A stretch of 8,111 nt of DNA from Bacteroidales bacterium (GTDB lineage Bacteria > Bacteroidota > Bacteroidia > Bacteroidales > WCHB1-69): contig JAIRTU010000072.1 in NCBI GenBank assembly GCA_031254735.1, positions 1-8,111 of the forward strand, written 5' to 3'. Positions 1 to 5,106 of this stretch are shown here, piece by piece. How positions within the stretch are numbered: the first letter of the stretch is position 1; each line of letters starts with the position of its first letter. A program made the translations under genes and the position numbers. The notes beneath the pieces were generated by a model, which was not told the DNA's origin, made no database searches, and worked only from the letters and a program-made list of their open reading frames with translations.

Positions 1-1
1 A

Positions 2-160
2 TGCGGATTGTTTCTTCAAGCGATCGATTATGCCCCTTTGATGACTTACAGGAAAAACATTGAATACATCGCCTTGTTTCGACTGACCGCCAACGGATTT
101 TCTCCCAACATCAACCAACCGGTAACCCAAGCTTTTGAAGCCAAAAAACAGATGAAATGA
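2..160 (+). CDS. C-terminal fragment of an unidentified protein (5' end outside the window)
   Basis: An open frame enters from the left edge and runs 52 codons to TGA at 158-160. The residues read like real protein: a hydrophobic start (CGLFLQAIDYAPL), a basic/aromatic stretch (MTYRKNIEYIALFRL), then a polar lysine-rich tail ending AKKQMK. A competing frame starting with ATG at base 1 stops at 61-63 and is not credible. I do not recognise the family. The pattern could be the end of an inner-membrane or helical-repeat protein, but no motif supports a specific call. The gene stops about 290 bases before the abiE antitoxin gene, which has its own promoter, so the two are probably not one operon. 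Confidence 0.55.
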   Translation, partial: CGLFLQAIDYAPLMTYRKNIEYIALFRLTANGFSPNINQPVTQAFEAKKQMK

Positions 161-418
161 TCTGCTTCTTCAAGGATTTGCCGGCAGGCTGAACCGAAAT
201 CGGGTTTTCAATCCTTGAATAATATTACTACGATTGACACGCCGCAAAGCAGATCGGCAATGGCGATACATCTGAGTTTGATTTCAAATATTCGATTTCC
301 AAGGACGAATAGGCGGCTTTTGAGACAGCCTCTTAACCCGCACAGCCGAAACAACAAAGCAAAAAATGGACTTCGCCATTTTTTGGCATTAAAGCTTATT
401 TATTGCCAAAAAATGTAG
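161..418. other. Intergenic stretch with inverted repeat and possible decayed coding remnant
   Basis: I see no convincing complete gene here. A 10-base perfect inverted repeat (TTCAAGGATT at 169-178, AATCCTTGAA at 210-219) encloses a smaller CCG/CGG stem at 194-203. It could form a long hairpin downstream of the first gene, but no T-run follows. At 238-312 a short frame ending in TAG reads like protein (ending SEFDFKYSISKDE) but has an in-frame TGA just upstream at 235-237 and no start codon. That may be a remnant of a broken gene or chance. A 67-codon frame with a TTG start at 215 looks like non-coding translation, rich in R, N and S. Confidence 0.35.
360..415. repeat. Three-arm inverted repeat upstream of the abiE promoter (candidate operator)
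   Basis: Three related arms follow one another: CAAAAAATGG (360-369), CCATTTTTTGGCA (376-388) and TGCCAAAAAATG (404-415). The middle arm is a perfect 9-base complement of the first (361-369 with 376-384) and a perfect 12-base complement of the third (377-388 with 404-415). It can therefore pair with only one at a time. The third arm ends four bases before the -7 box of the abiE promoter. AbiEi antitoxins of the AbiE family are known to repress their own operon by binding inverted repeats at the promoter, so an operator role is a reasonable inference. In read-through RNA the AT-rich hairpins could instead act as a terminator for the upstream gene. Confidence 0.55.
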
Positions 419-426
419 TATCTTTG
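403..426 (+). promoter_or_regulatory. Promoter of the abiE operon (Bacteroidota -7 box)
   Basis: TATCTTTG at 419-426 matches the Bacteroidota -7 consensus TAnnTTTG and is followed by CAG. The upstream TTG at 403-405 is closer than the usual -33 spacing, so the -33 element is weak. Transcription would start near 433, giving a leader of about 20 bases before ATG at 454. A second imperfect inverted repeat (TTGC 424-427 and TTGT 430-433 pairing with ACAA 439-442 and GCAA 443-446) overlaps the predicted start point. Confidence 0.7.
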
Positions 427-453
427 CAGTTGTAATTCACAAGCAATGTAAAA

Positions 454-1146
454 ATGAGTATTAGCGACGAAATAATAAATTTTGCAACGGGCAAACAATC
501 ATTTTCACGCAAAGAATTGGTTGAAAATTTCGGCAATCTGTCGGAAAAGTCAATATCGCAACAACTTTGCAGATTGTTGAAATCAAATCGTTTGGAGCGA
601 TTAATACAGGGCGTTTATCGTTTACCTGCTTCATTGTTTGCTGTTTCGGACGAAATAAAACAACTCAACGAAATGTTGAAAAAACAATTTCCGTTTGCTG
701 ATTTTTGTCTTTGGAGCAGCGATGTTTTAATGCCGTTTATGCACCATATTCCCACCCTCAATTTTATTTATGTCGATGTTGAAAATGATGTTGCCGAATC
801 GGTTTTTAATTTTCTGAAAAGTAATCAAGAAAAATCAATCTTTTTTCGTCCAAACAAAGAAGAGCTTTACCGTTATATCATAGGAAAAGAAGCGATTATT
901 GTTCGAGGATTAATTTCAGAATCGCCATTACAAACGGTTGAAAATGTATTTGTTCCAACACTTGAAAAGGTTTTGGTTGATATTGCAGGCGATATGGAAT
1001 TTGATTTTTTGCAAGGTGCAGAAATTATTTATTTTTACAGAAATGTATTGGAACGACACAAAATAAATATAAGAAAATTATTGCGTTATGCTTCCCGCAG
1101 AGGTCGCCGAGAAGAAGTTGAACAATTATACAACAATGTCTTATGA
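454..1146 (+). CDS. AbiEi-like antitoxin / autoregulator of a type IV toxin-antitoxin pair
   Basis: The 230-residue protein starts with a winged-helix DNA-binding domain (about residues 15-58). It has the pattern FSRKELVENFGNLSEKSI, then a recognition-helix region QQLCRLLKSNRLERL and the wing motif IQGVYRLP, typical of AbiEi-type antitoxins. The rest is an alpha/beta domain with the signature LEKVLVDIAGD and a basic helical tail (RKLLRYASRRGRR), also seen in this family. In characterised AbiE systems the antitoxin does not bind the toxin directly. It neutralises its effect and represses the operon through its winged helix. The ATG at 454 lies about 20 bases after the predicted transcription start; an earlier ATG at 446 hits a stop at once. 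The last codons overlap the toxin gene in an ATGA junction, indicating translational coupling. Family assignment rests on both its sequence and its partner. No damage is visible. Confidence 0.85.
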   Translation: MSISDEIINFATGKQSFSRKELVENFGNLSEKSISQQLCRLLKSNRLERLIQGVYRLPASLFAVSDEIKQLNEMLKKQFPFADFCLWSSDVLMPFMHHIPTLNFIYVDVENDVAESVFNFLKSNQEKSIFFRPNKEELYRYIIGKEAIIVRGLISESPLQTVENVFVPTLEKVLVDIAGDMEFDFLQGAEIIYFYRNVLERHKINIRKLLRYASRRGRREEVEQLYNNVL

Positions 1147-2234
1147 TACTACCCGAAAGTCGCTCAATAGAATGGTTGCGAAAAATCGCAATAGAGAATA
1201 ATTTTCCAAATATCACGATGCTTGAAAAGACCATTCGTGCATTTTCGTTGTTGGAATCGTTGGCGTTATCGGGTTGTCCGTTTGTGTTTAAAGGCGGAAC
1301 TGCGTTGATGTTGCACTTGGACAGTGCAAAACGATTGTCTATTGATATTGATATTATTTGTCCGCCCGAAACCGATATTGAAAAATATCTGAGCAAAAAT
1401 GCTGAACAATATGGTTTTAACGGTATAAAACTGATAGAACGAAAAACCGCTCGCAATATTCCGAAAAGCCACGCAAAATTCTATTATCAAGTAACTTACA
1501 ATACAAATTCCGAAACTGATTGTATTCTGCTTGATGTGCTTTTTGAGGAAATCCACTACAATAATTTGGTACAGTTGCCAATCGAAAGCCGTTTTTTGCA
1601 AACAGACAACGAAAAAGTCTTTGTAAATGTGCCGAGTACTGCTGATTTGTTGGGCGACAAACTTACCGCATTTGCACCAAATACAACAGGAATCCCCTAT
1701 TACAAAGGCGATAAAATGTGTTCAATGGAAATTGTAAAGCAACTTTACGACATTGCTTCGTTGTTTGATATTACTAACGATTTGACAGTTACGAACGATA
1801 CATTCCGAAAATTTGCTATTGTCGAACTTGCTTATCGCAATCTTAATCCCAACGACGCACAACAAGTTTTAGTCGATATTTTCCAAACTTCACTTTGCAT
1901 TTGTTTGCAGGGACAAATTGATAATGAGAATTTTAAACTTTTGCAAGACGGCATAAAACGCATACAAAGTTTCATCCACAGCGAAAAGTATTATCTTGAT
2001 ATTGCGATTACTAACGCATCTAAAATAGCGTATCTTTCCTGTTTGACAGCCAACAATTTGACAAAAATAGAGCATTTTGACAAAGATAACATTCAAGAGT
2101 TTCAGAATGCTACAATAGGAAATCCGTTGCCGACAAAATTAAACAAGTTGAAAAAGAGCAATATAGAGGCATTTTTCTATTGGTGGAAAGTTTACGAAAT
2201 ACAAAAAGAAAAGGGAATTGATACAAATTATTGA
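1143..2234 (+). CDS. AbiEii/AbiGii-family nucleotidyltransferase toxin
   Basis: The 363-residue protein carries the nucleotidyltransferase motifs of the AbiEii/MenT group in order. FKGGTAL (residues 49-55) is the glycine loop. RLSIDIDI (64-71) gives the metal-binding pair D68 and D70. CILLDVLFEE supplies the third carboxylate, D131. DLLGDKLTAF (168-177) and KQLYDI (199-204) match the later conserved motifs with D172/K173 and D203. All expected catalytic residues are present, so the enzyme should be active. Related toxins bind GTP (streptococcal AbiEii) or add nucleotides to tRNA acceptor ends and block charging (mycobacterial MenT). The substrate here is unknown. The C-terminal 150 residues are helical and carry no motif I recognise. 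The start overlaps the antitoxin stop by four bases (ATGA). The likely role is growth arrest or death on phage infection. Confidence 0.9.
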   Translation: MILPESRSIEWLRKIAIENNFPNITMLEKTIRAFSLLESLALSGCPFVFKGGTALMLHLDSAKRLSIDIDIICPPETDIEKYLSKNAEQYGFNGIKLIERKTARNIPKSHAKFYYQVTYNTNSETDCILLDVLFEEIHYNNLVQLPIESRFLQTDNEKVFVNVPSTADLLGDKLTAFAPNTTGIPYYKGDKMCSMEIVKQLYDIASLFDITNDLTVTNDTFRKFAIVELAYRNLNPNDAQQVLVDIFQTSLCICLQGQIDNENFKLLQDGIKRIQSFIHSEKYYLDIAITNASKIAYLSCLTANNLTKIEHFDKDNIQEFQNATIGNPLPTKLNKLKKSNIEAFFYWWKVYEIQKEKGIDTNY

Positions 2235-2260
2235 CAGTATTTCTGTTTTACTGTCAATTT
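2230..2260 (+). terminator. Hairpin at the abiEii stop codon, probable operon terminator
   Basis: ATTGACAGTA (2230-2239) and TACTGTCAAT (2249-2258) form a perfect 10-bp stem with a 9-base T-rich loop. A short TTT follows at 2258-2260. The TGA stop codon of the toxin (2232-2234) lies inside the left arm. The T-run is short, so termination may be partial. The symmetric arms could also serve as a protein-binding site. Confidence 0.55.
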
Positions 2261-2400
2261 ATAGTAAAAACAAACCCGCCCCAAATACAGAGCCGGATAC
2301 CATGAAAAACATCTGTAACTTTTCACCAACCGCGTACAAGTATTTTTTCTTTTGGTATGAAAATTGCATTTTCTCAACACCAATTATAAACATAAAATAT

Positions 2401-2979
2401 ATGAAAATAAAAACGCACATTAAAAGTATTTTGATTATTGTATTTTGCGGTATCAGTCTTTCGGGATTTTCGCAGTTTACATTCGGACCCAAAGTCGGGG
2501 TTAATTTCAGTAACTTTGTCGACAAGACCTCCATGAACGCAGGAATAGATGCGGGGATTTTTCTTCGTGTCGGAAGCAGTTTTTACTTCCAGCCGGAAGT
2601 TTACTATTCTTTTTCCAGCTCTTCGCTCAAAGAGGCATGGAACGAAGTGGAAAACATGAGCAAAATCAAAACGCACAGCCTTATTATTCCGTTGATGGTA
2701 GGATACAAATTCGTCAATAACCCGAATTTCAATTTCAGGCTTTTTCTGGGTCCCCGATTGGGATTGATGATAGACGATAACTACGACAAAGATACCAACC
2801 CTCTGGGAACGGTGCAATTGGGCGGAAGATGCGGACTTGGTTTCGATTTTTGGCGGTTCACCCTTGACGCCGGATACGATTTCTCGGTCAATCAACCCAA
2901 TCCCGATTATTCTTCCAACACATGGTGGAAACAAAACATGATTAGCATTTCGTTGGGATTCAAGATTTTGAAAAGATAA
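2401..2979 (+). CDS. Exported outer-membrane beta-barrel protein (PorT / OMP_b-brl type)
   Basis: This 192-residue protein begins with a signal peptide: basic residues (KIKTHIK), a hydrophobic core (SILIIVFCGISLSG) and a probable cleavage after FSQ (residue 25). The mature part starts FTFGPKVGVNFSNF, the typical first strand of small Bacteroidota OMP_b-brl proteins. It continues with alternating aromatic/hydrophobic strands separated by short polar turns (FYFQPEVYYSFSSS, FNFRLFLGPRLGLM, DFWRFTLDAGYDFSV) and ends in a strand, MISISLGFKILKR. The open frame extends upstream to 2218, but only the ATG at 2401 places the signal peptide at the N-terminus. The protein sits in the outer membrane; cargo or partner is unknown. 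I see no convincing -7 box in 2260-2400; TATTTTTT at 2341-2348 is one mismatch away. The gene follows the abiE hairpin and is probably functionally unrelated to it. Confidence 0.85.
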   Translation: MKIKTHIKSILIIVFCGISLSGFSQFTFGPKVGVNFSNFVDKTSMNAGIDAGIFLRVGSSFYFQPEVYYSFSSSSLKEAWNEVENMSKIKTHSLIIPLMVGYKFVNNPNFNFRLFLGPRLGLMIDDNYDKDTNPLGTVQLGGRCGLGFDFWRFTLDAGYDFSVNQPNPDYSSNTWWKQNMISISLGFKILKR

Positions 2980-3060
2980 ATCTGCAAGAAAAACATCAAC
3001 AGCAAAAACACGAAATTATCCGGTGTTGTCCGATAAAAATTTCGACAGGTATCGCTTGGC

Positions 3061-3153
3061 ATGGATTCGTTTTCAAGAAAAACGGTTTACGGCAAGAAAA
3101 CTGCCTCTCTGTTTTTATCGGGCAACGGTGATAATGCAAAGATGGATAAATAA
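3061..3153 (+). CDS. Possible 30-residue small protein
   Basis: An ATG at 3061 opens 30 codons to TAA at 3151-3153. The peptide is basic and polar (begins MDSFSRKTVYGKKTA, ends GDNAKMDK) with no signal peptide or membrane segment. A weak AGG lies at 3047-3049, a little far upstream. It overlaps the inverted-repeat region described for this gap, so the base pattern may reflect RNA structure and not coding. It is listed only as a candidate. Confidence 0.12.
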   Translation: MDSFSRKTVYGKKTASLFLSGNGDNAKMDK

Positions 3154-3271
3154 GCCGTAAACATCACAATATCAATTGTAAAATAGATCAAAAAAGATAG
3201 TTGCATTCAGCGTGAAACCATTTATATTCCTATTTTTTTCTGTTTAATGCCGATTATTCCTGTATTGTTTG

Positions 3272-3279
3272 TATTTTTG
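3272..3279 (+). promoter_or_regulatory. -7 box of the CDF transporter gene
   Basis: TATTTTTG matches TAnnTTTG. The predicted start is near 3286, leaving a very short leader of about 17 A/T-rich bases before ATG at 3303. No good TTG is seen at the -33 position; the region there is T-rich only. Confidence 0.55.
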
Positions 3280-3302
3280 CATAAATATTAAATGTAAAAA
3301 AT

Positions 3303-4208
3303 ATGCACAATCAAGCAAACGATCACAATCATCAAGCAGGGAAAAATATTGCACTTGCTTTCTTTCTCAATCTTTCTTTCACCATTCTCGAACTCATAGG
3401 CGGACTGTGGACAAACAGTATTGCCATTATGTCGGACGCACTGCACGATTTCGGCGATTCTGTTTCGTTGGGCATGGCGTGGTATTTTGAAAAGTTGTCG
3501 AAACAATCGCCCAATGCAAAATACAGTTACGGATACAAACGCTTTGCCTTGTTGGGGGCTTTACTCAATTGCATTATCCTGTTGTTGGGTTCTTCCGTCG
3601 TGATTTACGAATGCGTAAAACGGTTGTTCAGTCCGCAAGAAATGCGTGTGGAAGGCATGCTCGTGTTGGCGATTTTGGGTGTTGTCATCAACGGATTTGC
3701 CGTATTGCGTACCCGCAAAGGAAAAGGAGTGAACGAGCGTGTGGTTTCTCTTCATCTGTTGGAAGACGTTTTGGGTTGGCTTGCCGTTTTGATAGTCAGC
3801 ATTGTTATGATGTTTGTGGATGTGCCTGTTTTAGACCCGATATTATCTATCGGAATAGCTGTTTTTATCCTTTATAATGTGGTGCGAAACCTGAAAACCA
3901 CTTTGAATGTTTTGTTGCAGGGCGTTCCCAAAGAAATAGATTTTTGCCGTATCAAAGAAAAAATAGAATCTATTCCTCAAATTTCTTCCATTCACGATTT
4001 GCATATATGGAGCTTAGACAGTATGTACAACGTGGCAAGTATGCACGCTGTGGTAGAAAACGAAAACATCACATTATCCGAACTCCAAACTGTTAAAGAA
4101 CAAATAAAAAATTTGATGAAAGCGGAAGACATAGAACACGCAACCATAGAATTTGAAAACAAAAACGAACATTGCATTCCTTGCGACGAGAAAAACAGTG
4201 GTGATTGA
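3303..4208 (+). CDS. Cation diffusion facilitator family transporter (CzcD/ZitB-like, Zn2+ efflux likely)
   Basis: The 301-residue protein has the CDF layout: a histidine-bearing N-terminus (MHNQANDHNHQ), six membrane segments (about residues 16-35, 39-61, 80-105, 117-136, 155-174, 178-196) and a cytoplasmic domain (about 205-290). The transport site is visible as H48xxxD52 in segment 2 (DALHDFGDS) and H151xxxD155 in segment 5 (HLLED). The His/Asp make-up is that of zinc-preferring members. The family signature YSYGYKRFALLGALLN (74-89) is present, though the Glu often found after its Arg is absent. The C-terminal domain has IHDLHIWSLD, typical of CzcD/ZitB, and ends with HCIPC (290-294), a possible metal ligand pair. 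These proteins export Zn2+, Cd2+ or Co2+ to the periplasm in exchange for protons. The gene has its own promoter and appears monocistronic. Confidence 0.92.
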   Translation: MHNQANDHNHQAGKNIALAFFLNLSFTILELIGGLWTNSIAIMSDALHDFGDSVSLGMAWYFEKLSKQSPNAKYSYGYKRFALLGALLNCIILLLGSSVVIYECVKRLFSPQEMRVEGMLVLAILGVVINGFAVLRTRKGKGVNERVVSLHLLEDVLGWLAVLIVSIVMMFVDVPVLDPILSIGIAVFILYNVVRNLKTTLNVLLQGVPKEIDFCRIKEKIESIPQISSIHDLHIWSLDSMYNVASMHAVVENENITLSELQTVKEQIKNLMKAEDIEHATIEFENKNEHCIPCDEKNSGD

Positions 4209-4254
4209 ATTTTATTTTGAGGTGTTGAGAAAAATTATTTTCAAATTATCTTAA

Positions 4255-4281
4255 TTGTTACCTGAAAAGAATGTACCTTTG
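4255..4281 (+). promoter_or_regulatory. Promoter of the ORF6N gene
   Basis: TACCTTTG at 4274-4281 matches TAnnTTTG, and TTG at 4255-4257 is a plausible -33 element with a slightly short spacer. Transcription would start near 4288, so the leader to ATG 4409 is about 120 bases. Inside it, TTCAA (4307-4311) and TTGAA (4326-4330) plus an inner CTTT/AAAG can form a bulged AT-rich hairpin. The ten bases from the -7 box onwards (TTTGCAGACT, 4278-4287) are identical to those at the promoter at 5046 (5050-5059). Confidence 0.7.
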
Positions 4282-4408
4282 CAGACTAATAATTATTTTA
4301 CTGTTGTTCAATCTTTAGTAAAAAGTTGAAAATTCAGGGATCAATAGAACAAACAAAGAGACAAAAAGTAGTTTTTGGGAAATATAATAGAGATATAAGA
4401 TAATCATT

Positions 4409-4969
4409 ATGAGTGATATAATAGAAGTAAAAGATCGAATTATCATACTTCGCGATCAGCAAGTGATTCTTGATAGCGATGTGGCAGTGTTGTATGGTGT
4501 GAAGACCAAAGAAGTAAATCAGGCAATAGCCAATAATCCCGAAAAGTTTCCTGCCGGATATGTTTTTGAATTGCAAAATGCTGAAAAACAGGATGTGGTC
4601 AAAAATTTTGACCACCTCGAAAAATTGAAATTTTCGCCTGTAATGCCCAAAGCATTTACCGAAAAAGGGCTTTATATGCTTGCCACTATTCTGAAAAGTG
4701 AAAAGGCAACAAAAACAACAATAGAAATTGTAGAAACTTACGCAAAACTTCGTGAACTTTCACATACAATTGCTGAACTTTCACAGGCGAACGATGAGCC
4801 GACACAAAAATCGCTAATGCAAAAAGGTGGCGAAATATTCTCTGAACTTCTTGATGATGGAATGCAGGTAAGCGGCACAGAAACAAGTTTTGAAATAAAC
4901 TTTGCCGTTATGAAATTTAAACACACCGTAAAAAGAGAGCAAACAAAGCCCCCCCAAACCAACGAATAG
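4409..4969 (+). CDS. ORF6N-domain DNA-binding protein (phage antirepressor-related)
   Basis: This 186-residue protein has an N-terminal ORF6N domain (about residues 5-90). The key pattern is IIILRDQQVILDSDVAVLYG (11-30), then KTKEVNQAIANNPEKFP (32-48) and GYVFEL. It continues with FSPVMPKAFTEKGLYMLATI, as in KilA-N/ORF6N proteins. The second half is a helical, probably coiled region (KLRELSHTIAELSQ) followed by ETSFEINFAVMKFKHTVKRE, which I recall as a common tail of Bacteroidota members, so it looks full length. ORF6N domains were first described in phage proteins and are presumed DNA-binding; many Bacteroidota chromosomes carry stand-alone copies of unknown role. No other phage gene is visible here. 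A run of seven C (4949-4955) sits in the last codons; slippage there would alter only the tail. It has its own promoter and a terminator-like hairpin at its stop codon. Confidence 0.85.
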   Translation: MSDIIEVKDRIIILRDQQVILDSDVAVLYGVKTKEVNQAIANNPEKFPAGYVFELQNAEKQDVVKNFDHLEKLKFSPVMPKAFTEKGLYMLATILKSEKATKTTIEIVETYAKLRELSHTIAELSQANDEPTQKSLMQKGGEIFSELLDDGMQVSGTETSFEINFAVMKFKHTVKREQTKPPQTNE

Positions 4970-4992
4970 AAAAAACGAAAGGCAGTTTTTTC
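4969..4992 (+). terminator. AT-rich hairpin after the ORF6N gene
   Basis: GAAAAAAC (4969-4976) and GTTTTTTC (4985-4992) form a perfect 8-bp stem around an 8-base loop (GAAAGGCA), with six T in the right arm. It begins on the last base of the stop codon. The stem is weak (two G-C pairs), so efficiency is uncertain. Confidence 0.4.
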
Positions 4993-5045
4993 AACAAAAA
5001 ATCATCAAAATGCTTGATTGCACACGTCAATTGAGATAATTAGTG

Positions 5046-5073
5046 TACTTTTGCAGACTGTTGAAAATTTCAA
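5046..5073 (+). promoter_or_regulatory. Promoter of the flippase-rfaE2-mnmD operon with palindrome at the start point
   Basis: TACTTTTG at 5046-5053 matches TAnnTTTG and is followed by CAG. The start is predicted near 5060, giving a leader of about 47 bases. No well-spaced -33 TTG is present; TTG at 5031-5033 is too close and TTG at 5018-5020 too far. Immediately after the start lies the perfect palindrome TTGAAAATTTCAA (5061-5073), which could be an operator or a small 5' hairpin. Confidence 0.65.
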
Positions 5074-5106
5074 TGATACCTTATTTATTATACAGATAAA
5101 ATAAAC

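Larger units (their letters stand above)
2980..3302. other. 323-base intergenic region with nested and interleaved inverted repeats
   Basis: No convincing gene is seen. A local hairpin can form from CGAAATT (3011-3017) and AATTTCG (3038-3044), with an inner CGG/CCG stem. A longer-range pair is GTTGTCCGATAAAAA (3025-3039) with TTTTTATCGGGCAAC (3112-3126): 14 of 15 complementary positions plus one G-U wobble. A third pair is GTTTACGGC (3085-3093) with GCCGTAAAC (3154-3162). Arms two and three interleave, as in a pseudoknot. This could be a structured RNA, a 3' element of the preceding barrel gene or a decayed repeat. The right end holds the promoter of the next gene. Confidence 0.5.

Noticed and set aside
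215..418. 67-codon frame with TTG start
   Set aside because: Its composition (R, N, S, L rich) and lack of any motif look like translated non-coding DNA. It also runs through the inverted repeats before the abiE promoter.
1025..1601. Two overlapping minus-strand frames opposite the abiE pair
   Set aside because: They are shadows of the AbiEi and AbiEii genes, whose motifs are intact on the plus strand.
2218..2400. Upstream extension of the outer-membrane barrel protein
   Set aside because: It would bury the signal peptide about 60 residues inside the protein and overlap the abiEii gene and its hairpin. The ATG at 2401 is the proper start.
2374..2934. 186-codon minus-strand frame opposite the barrel gene
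   Set aside because: It is antisense to a clearly coding frame with a signal peptide and beta strands, and its product has no recognisable features.
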